This document shows, piece after piece, positions 18,701-29,200 of a DNA stretch of 40,619 nt. The position numbers and the translations under genes are program-made. The stretch comes from Baffinella frigidus. Taxonomy: Eukaryota; Cryptophyceae; Cryptomonadales; Baffinellaceae. The first letter of the stretch is position 1, and every line of letters begins with the position of its first letter. The stretch lies in assembly GCA_026770585.1 (NCBI GenBank), contig MU646438.1, positions 485,834 through 526,452 of the forward strand, in the 5' to 3' direction. The notes below the pieces were generated by a model, which saw nothing but the letters and a program-made list of their open reading frames with translations, searched no databases and was not told where the DNA came from.

Positions 18701-21700
18701 ACAGCACCCTGCAACGTCGCCACCTCCATCTCCAACCTCTCGGCCGCGGCGGTCTTTGCCGAAAGGCGCTCGGAGGTGTCCGTGTGTTCGGCTTGGATCG
18801 CAGCCACCTGGTCCTCGAGCGCGGCGACCTTCCCGAGAAGACCCTGATCCATCTCACCGGGCGCCGGCTGCCCAGCCAGCACCAGTTGTTCTTGCGCCGC
18901 CGCCTGAAGGAGCCCAACTTCGCCTTCGAGCTCCGCTATTGTCAACTGCTGATCCTCAGATGACCGATCGGCTGTGAGGCGAGCCACCTCGACCTCCAGC
19001 CCCTGAATAGTCGCCCCCAGCGACCCCCGCACCTCCCCCAGGCCCTGCTCCAACTCCCGCACCTCCACTAGCGCCTCCTCCCACGCGTTCTTCGCCGTCT
19101 CGTGCGCCGCCGACTCATATTGCAACCGCTGAGTAAGCGTCTCCACCTCACCCCGCAGCCCAACGATCGTCTCCTCCGACGAGCCCCGCACGTCCAGGAT
19201 CGATTCCTCGAGCGCTGCCACCACCTCCCTCACCTCCACCACGCTGGCCTTGCTCGCCGCAAGCTCCGTCCGAGCCTCCTCCAGCTCCACACGGATCTTC
19301 GCCGTCCCTGCCTCCGAGGAGGATCGCTGCAGGTCCATGCTGGTCTGCATCGCAACCAACTGCTCCGCGTGCGCAGCCTCAGATGACCGATCAAATCCTG
19401 TGTGTTGTTGCGCAGCGGACAGCTCGGCCAGCAACGCGTCCACCCGGGCGAGACCCTCCTCTACCCGCGCCTTGCTCGCCCCCAGCGCCTCATCAGTCGA
19501 CGCAGATCGCTCACGCTCCTCCTTCAGCTCGCCCCCCACGCGCGCAAGCTCCACGCCAGCCTCCACCCGCTGCGTCTCCTTCTCAGCAAGGTCTCCCAAC
19601 GCCTCCTCAAGTTTCATCTCCAGCGCCGGCTTCGCGTCCTCCAGCGCCAGCATCTCCTGAGAAAAGGCCTCGAGGATACTGCTGCTTTTCGCCAGCCGCG
19701 TCTGCACGTCAGAGAGCTGCAGCTTCAACGCCGCAACTTCCTCAGCGCCAGCCGTCCGCTGGGCCCGCTCATCCTCGAGGTCCGCCGCAAGCTTCATCAC
19801 CTCTGCCACTCTTGCGCGCGTATGCTCCAGCGCACCGCGCTCCTCCTCCGCGGTGTTCAACGCCACCTCGTCCTCCCGCGTCTGCGCCAGCGCAAGTTGC
19901 TGCTCCTCCGCCGTCGTCATTGCCCTCTCTTCTCCCGCGGACGCGTCCGCCAGACCTATCCTCACCCGCGCCAGATCCGCGTTCGCCATCGCAAGAACCT
20001 CCGCAGCACGCGCCTTGCTCGCCGCCAGCTCCCCCCGCACCTCATCCACCTCTTTCCTCCTCTCCTCCTCCAACACCTTCCTCCCGCGCTCCGCCACCGC
20101 CAACTTCCCCCTCATCTCCTCCACATCAATCCTTGCCTTCTCCGCCTCCTCTCGCATCCTCTCGACCTCCTCCGCGTGCCTCTCCCCGTCCGCCAGGCGC
20201 TCCCCCACGCCTGCACCCTTCCCCCGCGCATCCTCGAGGTCATGCATCCGAGCCGCCTCGCTCTCCCCGAGCGCCGTGTTCGCAGCATCCAGCGCCCACT
20301 GGAGCTCCGCCAACGCCCTCCCCCCGTCCACCCGCACCACCTCCAGCTCTCGCTTCACGTGTGCCATCGCCTCCCCCGCCGCCCCCGCCGCCGTCTTCAG
20401 CGCCGCTACCTCAGCAGCCAAGGCGTCAGCTACTTCTTTGCTCCGCCGCTCCAATTCCGCATAGGCCGCCGGGACGTCCGACAACGCTTTCACGCCATCC
20501 GCGCGCGCTGCTTCAAGCTCTCGATGCAGTTGTGCAATCGCCTCCGCCGACGCCGCCGCCGCCACCTCACCAGCCGCGAGCTGCTGCCTCAGCCCTCGCG
20601 CTACGCCATCCGCCTCCCTCGCGGTCTTCTCGAGGTCCTTCAACGCGGCTGCTGATTCGCTGGCCGCGTGTTGTGCCGTCGTCAACTTGGATCCAGAGTC
20701 GTGCGCAGCCTCATGCGCCTCCGCAAGCTTCTCTCGGAGCCTGGTTGGGGTCGAGGCTTGAGAGGGTGTGGCACAAGGAGCCAGGCCAGGGTCTCATCTC
20801 AACTTGATCGACGGTAACACAGGCCCGTGCACCTTCGCCAGATGAATAAAGAGCATGAGCAAGGATCTGAGGAGGCTGCGAGGGGGCAAGGATGCGAGAC
20901 TTTTCCAGATGAATGAATCACGAGTAAGGACAGAAGGAGACTGCCAGGGGTCTCACTTCGCCATCTCATAAAGAGCATGAGCAAGGGTCGGGGGAACAAA
21001 GAGCATGAGCAAAGATCGGGGGAATAAAGAGCATGAGCAAGGGTCGGGGGAACAAAGAGCATGAGAAAGGATCGGGGGAAGCTGCGAGGGGTCTCACGTG
21101 GTCATCTCGCGCTCGAGCTCTGCGATGCGAGCCGTGTCTTGGGGGGTGGAAGAAACCGTCTGCCATCACCCAGCCCCTCCGTTCAACAGCCGATCACCCA
21201 GATCCTGTAAACTTAGTTTGAAAGTGCCCCGCAAATGTGCACGGGGCCTGCCCGGAAGAGCGAGCTCGCTTTAGCCAAGGAGTGAGAGGTGCGCGCGACC
21301 CACTTAGCAGCGCCCGAGTTATATCTTCCCCGGATTTCCGGGGATCATTTCACGCCCCTTACGATGAAATTAACTGCAATGTGTGCCGGAATCGTTTTCA
21401 TGGACACATCATCGAGGACCCCGGTGGCTGCTAAGTGGAAAAGAACGAGGAGGACGGGGGGTAGCCAATTTTACCTGCATTCCCAAGCAAGTAGACTATG
21501 TGAAGCGAACTCGCCACGCGCGGGAGACCGAGTCAAAGACGGGGCTCTAACCCTCTCTGGCACCCAGTTCCAGGAACGGATTTATACCCGGCCCCGCACG
21601 AGTTCGCACCTAGAGACTTGATGGGAGAACATCAGCGCCATTTTGTCGACCACCTCCACGAGACCCGCAGCGTGCTGCGACCCGTCGCGCTGCAGCCGCC

Positions 21701-24700
21701 CCACCTGTCGAGTGGATTTCAAGAGGGCGTCGTGAGGATTCCAGAACCGTCGAGAAAAGTGGCATCGACCCAGGGATTCCAAAGCCCGTCGCGCTGCAGG
21801 CGGTCCACCTGCCAGCGCGCAGAGGTGCAAGTCCATTCAGCCGCTTTCAATTTGCTCAAAATATATATCCTGTGACTTCTGAAATCCTGGTCCGATTTCC
21901 CTTTAATCGACGGTTCTGGAATTCTTTCAAGAGGGCGTCGTGAGGTTTCCAGAACCGTCGAGAAAAGTGGAATCGACCCAGGGGTCCCAAAGTTACGTTG
22001 GACGAAGGTTCCCACGGGCCCGCTTCGGGACCCCAGAACTCGGTACATGCAGAAAGCGTACTACGCGGGAGAGCTACATGTCATTTTACGCCCTGCATCC
22101 ATCTATTATTTTCCCATGAAATATGCAAAAGTCGCCGGAAATACCCACAAATAATTGACTTTGACGGAAAAGTAACCGCAGGATATGGGGGGAAATGGCT
22201 CCAAGAAACCACCTAGCCCTCCCCCGTAGTACGTTCGAGGAGCACCTATTTGGACGTGACTCAGTACAAAACTTGGGCTTGACTAAGTACAAAATACTAA
22301 AATCTTATCCATTGCTATGGATTACAACACGAACTTCGCCCGGAAGTCCAGGCGAAAAGGAACTGGGCCGCTGCTCAGAAGTGGATGTTACAGACGTGAG
22401 GTAAACATGTCCCTACGCAAACATCCCGCGAGGGCCCCCTCCCCACCGCTCGTCAGCGCCATCACCGTATCTCTCCTGTGCCCCCCTCCCCGCATCTCGA
22501 CTGCCAAGGCGCTTCCTACGGCACCTGAATCAAGCTGCACAGTGGTACCGTCAGGGGGGGTGGGCTCATCCGGGGATATCATTTAATTTAATTAAAATGG
22601 GCAACGAACTTTACTACACATGAGGCTCATTTTGGTGAACAGTAAAGATTTTTTTTAGTAAATTTCGTTTCGTTAAATGATTGTCCCGGATGAGGTCTCG
22701 CGTCTGCCGCATTTCGTCCGGTACTTAGGCCCCGAAACACCGAAACTCGAAACATCAAACACCGAAACTCGAAACATCATCTTACACCCGATACACTACC
22801 CGAAGCCCGAAACACTACCCGAAAGCCCGAATCACTACCCGAAACACGAAAGACTACCCGAAACATTACCCAAAACACTACCCGACAATTCTCCAGCAAA
22901 ACCTGTGCGGGGTGGGGTTGGACTTATCCGGGGAAGCCTATTTTTCTTTCAGAATCTGATGACGAAAATTACTACGCACATGCTACAATATTACAAGTCA
23001 GAACGAGTCGTGTAGGTTTCCCTGGATAAGGTTCCCAAGGGGAAATACCCCCCTCCAGCAGTCTGGCGTGGTGGGGTTGGGACCTCGTGGAGCACGTTCT
23101 GCTGGACCAGGTGGTCAGCCTCAAGCATCCTGCTCCACAGCTCCACTGCCTCGTCCACCAACCCCGCCGAGCTCTTGCCGCTGTCTGGGTCCGTCGACCC
23201 GAACCACCCCCCCGATTCCCGCCTGTCCGTCTTCTTGAGAACTCGGTCTTTGATCGCTGCGAACAGGTCGAAGATGCGCCTCCTGTGGTGGGGGCGTAGG
23301 GTTCAGGGTGGAGGGTGCAGGGTGGAGGGTGGAGGGTGTAGGGTGTAGGGTGCAGGGTGTAAAGTGTAGGGTGTAGGGTGTAGGGTGTAGGGTATAGGGT
23401 GTAGGGTGTAGGGTGTAGGGTGTAGGGTGTAGGGTGTGGGGTGTGGGGTGTGGGGTGTAGGGTGTAGGGTGTAGGGTGTAGGGTGTAGGGTGTAGGGTGT
23501 AGGGTATAGGGTGTAGGGTGTAGGGTGTAGGGTGTAGGGTGTAGGGTGTGGGGTGTGGGGTGTGGGGTGCGGGGTGAAGGGTGTAAGGTATAGGGTGTAG
23601 GGTATAGGGTGTAGGGTGTAGGGTGTAGGGTGTAGTGCCTTCCTCCCCCCGGTCACGGTTGCTGAGGACCGTGCGCGGGACCAGCCGCGCATCCCGTCAT
23701 ACGTCGCACGCGAGGGGAGGCTGTCTAGCTCTGCCTCACTCGGGTTGACTGATCGTTTTCACTCCAAAAGTTGACGGGTTTGCACCAAACCCCCGAGGAA
23801 TTGACTTCCTGTCTCAAAATTTTGATGGAACCAGATTAATTCAGGGAGAGCTAGGCTGTGCGTCAGCTTGTGGAGTCAAGAACCGACCCCGGCGCTCCAG
23901 TTGCTGTACGCGCACGCAGACGCGCTTGAGCCTAACGTTTTGTTTCGGTAGGGTCCACATCCGCGTGGGGTTTGTTTCCAGCGTCTGGGTAGCAGTTCGG
24001 AGTGGGGCGTGTGGTAACGCCCCCCCCACAGGTTGTTGGTGCGCCTCCCCAGGGATGAGGCTTCGTGAGCTGTAGGACAGTAGGGCGGGGTTCATCCGGG
24101 GAAACCTTTCTTCCATTTGGTGGCAATGAAAATTACTACACAGTTCGTTCTTACTAGTAATATTAAATCATTCGTACAGTAATTTTCTTTGGAATCAAAT
24201 GAAAGAAAAATAGGTTTCCCCGGGTAAGGGTAGACCTGTCGGCGATCTTGGCAGTCGCCATGCGCGTTATATGCACATCCATCTCCGATCCCTGCACCAG
24301 AGGTTTCTCAGAGGGCGGTTCTGGAGAATGAACGATTTTTTTTAGGATTTTTCCTGAAAAATGAACGATTTTTTGTTAGTTTTTTTGGACCGGCCAGCCC
24401 TGGCAGAAATTATGTGCTGCACCAGCGGACAGTCACTGTTTTAGGTCTTTGATTTTTTTGTAACTCCCGCCATAGGCGGACACTGGAACTTCGCATCAAG
24501 CCCCCCGGTGCAGAAGGATCGCATCAAGCCCCCCGATGCAGAAGGATCGCAGCAGAAACCGGCTCAAGCCTCCGGCTGCGACTGTCCAGCCAGCTGCCAT
24601 GAAATCTGCGAGAGGCTGCTCTACGGACAAGAGGGGGGGGGCATGGGGGGCACCGCTGAGTTCTTGATCGTCAGAATCACGTCGACCCCTGCGTCAGCCA

Positions 24701-25334
24701 GTGTCAGCAGCCCCAACCAGACTGAGACAGAGCCAGGACTCGACCGCCTGCCCGCGCTCCATTCACATGAGTGGCCGCCCGGGCATCGAGCCACGCAGGG
24801 ACCTTGAGTGGGCGGTGGGCGGGATCCGGAGGGGGCTGGGGAGCCGGATTGTTGTGGACATGCTCGATGTGTGGGTGCTCACCGGGGTCGTCGTTGCCGA
24901 CGAGGAGAGTGGAGACGTTATCGGACGTGGCCGCTTGGTCATCCACCGCGATGATTATGTCCCCTGCGGCACCAAAGGGTCAGCGCTTCTGGCGTGCATG
25001 CGCGTCGCTGACGGAGCGCGAGGGGGATACCTTTGTTGACTGGTGATCCCTGCGCCGGGCCGCCGGGAAGGATGCTGTCGATTCTGGTCCCGGAGAGCAT
25101 GATCCCGACAGTCGAGCGGTTGGTGTTCCCCGCATCAACGCCAGACGTGTGGTGGAACGCCATGTGCACGCACTGCGCGTCCTTGTGCAGCATGTGCGTT
25201 AGGCTCCCGCACAGCCGGCGCGTCTCCTCGATGTGACCCTCCAGATCAGTCTTACCCTGCATCTCCGTGCCCCCTTGCTTCGCTGCGCGCTCCATCGCAT
25301 TGCCAGGCGGCTGCGGGAGGGGCCACCTCCTCAT
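15729..25334 (-). CDS. Gene B: PDZ-domain plus long coiled-coil protein, paralogue of gene A
   Basis: Exons: 25334-25031, 24963-24883, 24688-24654, 24291-24236, 23282-23084, 21704-21610, 21137-21098, 20740-18133, 17621-17418, 17213-16950, 16529-15729 (stop TGA). The first five give the same PDZ and linker as gene A (TVGIMLSG, KGDIIIAVDDQ, ITRMATAKIADR, RRIFDLFAAIKDRVLKK). VGRLQRDGSQHAAGL then leads into coiled coil with internal repeats (MDQERSS, ELEEVRKELEASKA, LEQGLGEVRGSLGAT). All joins are in phase except 21610 to 21137, so one small exon or a different donor is missing there. The 17418 donor is GC, not GT. The C-terminus is less certain: gene A has about 200 more residues of a different type at its end. 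Probable scaffold or cytoskeletal protein; function not recognised. Confidence 0.78.
16530..16660 (-). repeat. telomere-like tract in gene B last intron
   Basis: GTTTAGGG units and variants (GTGCCAAGG) begin right at the exon 11 acceptor. The rest of the intron (16661-16949) holds a roughly 90-bp direct duplication (CACCGCCCACGGACCCACCT at 16667 and 16788) and a GA tract. Confidence 0.75.
16880..16949. repeat. (GA)n tract at gene B exon 10 donor
   Basis: GAGA and GACAGAGA repeats directly abut the donor of exon 10. Confidence 0.85.
17214..17417 (-). repeat. telomere-like intron between gene B exons 9 and 10
   Basis: The whole 204-bp intron is degenerate repeat (TTTGGGGTTGAGGGTTCCGG and similar). 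Its donor is GCGCGC, making it a GC-AG intron; joined, the frame reads ..RLEDEGE-ARREAETLRSER, a continuous heptad pattern. Confidence 0.6.
18004..18117. repeat. family 1 hairpin element, copy 2
   Basis: Outer arms GCTTTCTAAAAAGGGT and ACCCTTTCTAGAAAGGC, inner arms CGAAATTTACTACACAA and TTGTGTAGTAAATTTCG, centre TTACTAGTAATAGTA. It lies in gene B intron 8, about 15 bp from the exon 8 donor. Confidence 0.85.
21718..21990 (-). repeat. tandem duplication with a decayed exon copy upstream of gene B exon 6
   Basis: TCAAGAGGGCGTCGTGAGG and CCAGAACCGTCGAGAAAAGT recur about 190 bp apart. One unit also carries, on the minus strand, CAGGTGGACCGCCTGCAGCG, a copy of the exon 6 start (CAG|GTGGGGCGGCTGCAGCG). 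Confidence 0.6.
22440..22510. repeat. intronic segment shared with gene A intron 7
   Basis: CACCGCTCGTCAGCGCCATC and CCTCCCCGCATCTCGACTG match the gene A segment at 4976-5035. It is followed in both genes by GTGGTACCGT and a family 1 element. The frame is not conserved. Confidence 0.55.
22563..22695. repeat. family 1 hairpin element, copy 3
   Basis: Outer arms CTCATCCGGGGATATCATTT and AAATGATTGTCCCGGATGAG, inner arms CGAACTTTACTACAC and TTAGTAAATTTCG. Gene B intron 5. Confidence 0.8.
22735..22885 (+). repeat. CCCGAAACACTA-type degenerate repeat
   Basis: Units such as CGAAACACCGAAACTCG and CACTACCCGAAACAC. This is one of the few tracts with the C-rich strand antisense to its host gene (B). 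Confidence 0.6.
22923..23031. repeat. family 1 hairpin element, copy 4
   Basis: Ends CTTATCCGGGGAAGCC and GGTTTCCCTGGATAAG, interior ACGAAAATTACTACGCACA. The right inner arm is shortened to CGTGTAGG. Gene B intron 5. Confidence 0.7.
23283..23637 (-). repeat. GTGTAGGG array in gene B intron 4
   Basis: About 355 bp of near-perfect GGGTGTA repeat with phase shifts and variants (GGTATAGG, GGTGTGGG). It directly abuts the exon 5 acceptor (CCACCACAG on the minus strand). It translates to an LHPTPYT repeat in one frame, which I do not regard as coding. Confidence 0.9.
23727..23858 (+). repeat. TAGCTCT element, copy 2
   Basis: TAGCTCTGCCTCACTCGGGT at the left and a shorter AGAGCTAG inverse at the right; interior TTTTCACTCCAAAAGTTGAC and GGAATTGACTTCC match 9290-9421 inverted. 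Confidence 0.55.
24091..24229. repeat. family 1 hairpin element, copy 5
   Basis: Long arms: TTCATCCGGGGAAACCTTTC and CCATTTGG against CAAATG and AATAGGTTTCCCCGGGTAAG; inner arms GAAAATTACTACACAG and CGTACAGTAATTTTC; centre TTACTAGTAATATTA. It ends 6 bp from the exon 4 donor of gene B. Confidence 0.85.
24236..25334 (-). CDS. Gene B exons 1-4: the PDZ module
   Basis: Exons of 304, 81, 35 and 56 nt, identical in size and phase to gene A. The exon 4 peptides (GSEMDVHITRMATAKIADR here, GAEMDVCITRMATAKIADR in A) differ at two residues, although the N-terminal 20 residues have diverged. The PDZ is therefore under selection in both copies. Confidence 0.82.
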
Positions 25335-25671
25335 CGTCGGATGGTCGTCGGAACACCGCCGAGCGAGAATCCTGTGCTATTTCCTGGTCCCAGGAGTCCT
25401 ATTTCGTGTCACGTCCCGATTTCGGGTCACGTCCCTCGGAAATTGTAACGAGGGTCGTAAGTCTTGTTTGTAGCAACAAATCGATTTAAAAATTCAAAAT
25501 TTGCCACCAGCCGACTGCACCCCAACAGCATCACAGGGTGCCACATAGGAGGGCTCATCTGTGGGGTGTTGGAAGATCTCCTGAGATCCCTGAGATCTAA
25601 CAAAACCACCGCCTCCTGTCCCTGGTGGTCTTGCAGACCTGGGCGGCTTCCGAGGCGTTTCGGGTTTGGGT

Positions 25672-25712
25672 GAGGCGCTGTGTTCTTGCACCACCTCTAC
25701 AGGCAGTTCCCA
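25672..25712 (+). pseudogene. displaced fragment of phosphatase exon 6
   Basis: TGTGTTCTTGCACCACCTCT and ACAGGCAGTTCC encode VFLHHLYRQF, close to VFLQQLYMQF of the phosphatase, 13 kb from that gene and between gene B and ESS2. No donor follows. The rest of 25335-26214 holds repeats and no gene. Confidence 0.5.
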
Positions 25713-25837
25713 GGGGGCAGCGTGTTCTCAAGTGGATCACTCTCATGTACCAGAGGATGCGGTATCCCTGCACGCAAAATCGCCTGGGGTATTTCTGTTT
25801 TGAGGCCAGAAACCAGCGTGCTCGCACACGGGGGCGC

Positions 25838-25962
25838 AGGTACAGAGATACCTCGATCATCAGAAAGCGCCCTCCTCCCTAGCTACAACCACCAAAGGGC
25901 CCCAGGCATAGGCCTACAGGTACAGGGTTACTTCGCTCATAAGAAACCGCCCCCCCCCCTCA
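25838..25962. repeat. partial family 2 elements in direct order
   Basis: Two left arms, AGATACCTCGATCATCAGAA then AGCGCC, and GGTTACTTCGCTCATAAGAA then ACCGCC, lie about 75 bp apart without a matching right arm. Confidence 0.55.
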
Positions 25963-26214
25963 GGAATCCTCTCGAGCGAACGATCAAGGTTACGTTCTCG
26001 AGTATCGCATGTACTCACTCGGCTGTACAAAGCATCGCCGCGCTCCCTTACCATCCTCACTCCCAGGCGCCTCTGCACTAGAGTACACCTGTCACCGCAC
26101 GCGCCTTTCTCTCTCTCTCTCTTTCTCTCTCTATCTCCCTCTTTTTGTGAGCCTCAGTCGAGGCTCACACTCTTTCTCTCTCTCACTACACCCGGCCGCA
26201 CCCTATCTACCCCC

Positions 26215-29200
26215 CTACAGCTCCAGAAGCCCATCGGTGACGTCCTTCTTCCCCGCTTTCCCAACCCCCGCCGCCAGCAACCGCTCCCGCAGCAGCCGCT
26301 CCCGCATCTCCGTCTCCATCCCGCGCCCCAGCAGCTCCTCCAGCTGCGCCCCATCCGGCAACCCCTTCTCCCCCGCGCCCGCCCGCGCCGGCGCCTCCTC
26401 CCGCGCGTGGCTGGGCGTGGCGTGGCTGGGCGTCGCCATACGCGGTGTCCCGGGCCCCGACGGCCCCACCGCCGCGCACCGCGGCGTCCCCGGGCCCGCG
26501 CTCCGCCCCGGCGTCCGCCCCGGCGTCCGCGCGGGCGTGCCGCGGTACGACGCGCGCAGCGACGTCCCGAGCGGCGTCGAGTCCCCCGCCTGCTTCCCGA
26601 GCTTCGCCGCGAGCGCGCGCGCAGCGGCTGAGAACTGCGGGGTGCCGGGTGCGGAGCGCGCGGGGGCGTGTTTGCCGAGGCCCGTGTGCTTCGCGGCCAG
26701 CGCGGATTTCTCGACCTGCTTCCGGTGGAGCTTTTCTGCCATCTGCTCCTTGCCCGTTGCTCCTTGCACCTGATCCGGGGATGGTGTGAGGACCTAGGCT
26801 AGTTTCGCAAGGCGTCAGCACTGAATGGCTTTCTCGCCACTCTTTTAGATAGCTTCGTGGTACAAATTTTGAACACAGGCAATCTAAAAGTCTTTTGACT
26901 CCCGCGAATTGTAAGATTTGTACCACGAAACATCCAAAAGAGGGGCGAGAAGGCCATCCAGGGCTGACGCCTTCGGTAACGAAGTCTAGGACGAGCCCGC
27001 CTCAGGCCGTAGATCTGAGTAAATGACCACCGAGCGGCCCGAGGCGGGCTTGTCCTATACTAGCTCTTCACAACCAGGGCACTCGGTAAACGTCGCGGGG
27101 GACAACTGCACTCACCACTTTGCACGACCCGAACTCCTTCAAGTCAATTCCCTGAAGGTTGTCCTGGAAATCCCAGGACAGCCATCTAGTGGAATATGGT
27201 ACCAAAAGGTCGAATACTTAGTGTGGTCACACACATCGCATGTTTCGTGAAAAAGTCGTACGTGAATCACCCATAGGACCCTACGGTAGGCCATCCCGCA
27301 TGGACGTAGGGTGGTCCTACGGATATTTTAACCAATTCTTGCTTGAAATCCAACCAAGAATATCTTCGTAGCCCGCTGTGTGATCAACGCGAAAATCTGC
27401 CAAGCAGCCCCGCAGGACAGAAAACTTCGCAAAAGGAACGCCTCCGGGCCAGGGAGAAGCAATCATGCCGAAAGGACTCAGGGTAGCGTACCTTACTGCT
27501 GATACAAACGTTTTGCAAGCATTGAGTCAAAGATCTTTCGGGGTTTGAAAAGGCCATGAGATGTAAAAAGTGTACCAACATGGCTCCGCAAGGTCCCAGG
27601 GGTGGGCTCCGCAAGGCCCCAACCGCTGAACGCTTTCTGCATGAGCGAGAAGCGTGTGGCAGGAACAGAGAGGTTCAGTACAGTGGCAGAAAAAAGAGTC
27701 ACTGGACAGAAAGTTGGCGCGCACCTTGAAGGGCTGGAAGTTGGGCAAATCGTCGTCCGGGAGGATCAGCGGCGTGCCGTCCACACTCCCCCACGTGAAC
27801 TGCGGCGCGTCGTCCACCCCCGGCGCCGGGGACGGCGTGAGCAGGAAGTTGAAGCCCCCGACGCGCGGCGAGGCGGCTACCTGCTTAAGGCCTTAGGGTT
27901 TAGGGTGAAGGGTTTGGGGTTGAGGGTTTGGGGTTTGGGGTTTAGGGTTTAGGGTGTAGGGTGTAGGGTTGAGGGTTGAGGGTGTAGGGTTAAGGGTGTA
28001 GGGTGTAGGGTGTAGGGAGAAGGGTGTATGGTGTAGGGTGTAGGGTGTAGGGTGTAGGGTGTAGGGTGTAGGGTGTAGGGTGTAGGGTGTAGGGTGTAGG
28101 GTGTAGGGGCGGCACCCCCCCGTCGCGGCTTGGCGTGGCGTTGGTGTTCTTCCCCGTGATGGTTTGCTGGCCCTGCTTCGCCATGTTGAGCAGGAACGAT
28201 GTGCCGATGCGCGTCGCCGCGCTGTTTGGGATTGGGGTTTGGGGTTTAGGGTTTGGGGTTTGGGGTTTGGGGTTTGGGGTTTGGGGTTTGGGGATTGGGG
28301 ATTGGGGTTTAGGGTTTAGGAGTTGAGGGTTTTAGGGTTTAGGGTTTAGGGTTTAGGGTTAAGCCCGTCAGCCAACCAACCAATCCCAGAGGCAGCGCCA
28401 GGGGTCTCTGGTTCAGAACCATGCAAACCAGCGCGTGATGTTAGGCATGGCACGTTCTGGCCGTACGCGTGCACTTGGTTTATGGCGAGGGTACAGGGAT
28501 GATGGTTTAGGGTATCCCATCAGTTGGGGGGTCAAAATTCACCCCCGATAGGTCCTAGGCAGGGCCCAGGGCCCTACGGCAGGGCGTATGAGCCTGACGG
28601 CCACCCACACAGAGGACTTCGAACGGATGTTGAATAACCCCTGAGCGGTAAGACCCAGGACCCTACGGTAGGCAACCCGTACGGACATAGGGCGGTTCCT
28701 ACGGATAAGGTAACAGAATCTCGGGCAAATCCTGCCCGAAAGCCCGCTGTGTCGTAGCCCGCTGTGTCGTAGCCCGCTGTGTCGTAAGGCGCGCGCATCG
28801 CGACCTCGGGAGCCTCCACGCGGCGGTATTTTCAGGGCTTACCACACGGTGGACTACGAACCTTTCATCAAAAGTTAAGTTATCCAGGAGGCAGTTAACT
28901 TTAAGAATTTTATAATACAAATTTGGTCACGTTACCGCTAAATCTAGCGTGGTCGAAACACTCGTAGCCTACCGTCTGCAGGCTACAGGGCTTAGGGTAT
29001 AGGATATAGGGCTTACTTGTTGGTGATCTTGGGCGCGCGCATCGCCACTTCGGGAGCCTCGGCGCGATAGCAAAAATGACTCGCGAAAGGTCCTAGCCAG
29101 GTCCCAGGGCCCTACGGCGTATGAGCCTCCTGGCCACTTGAGGGATAGGCACGTGGGGAAAGGCTATTGGAGCCATCAAGGGATAGGTCGTACTTGTTGG

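Noticed and set aside
19383-20807. Two long plus-strand frames (474 and 417 codons) opposite gene B exon 8
   Set aside because: Pro-rich and Leu/Arg-rich low-complexity mirror translations of the coiled-coil exon; no family features.
23283-23637. CRISPR array or satellite
   Set aside because: The 7-bp unit has no spacers, and the genes around it are intron-containing eukaryotic genes.
23303-23692. Protein with LHPTPYT repeats on the minus strand
   Set aside because: It is just the translation of the GGGTGTA array. The tract sits between two phase-matched exons of gene B, so it is intron.
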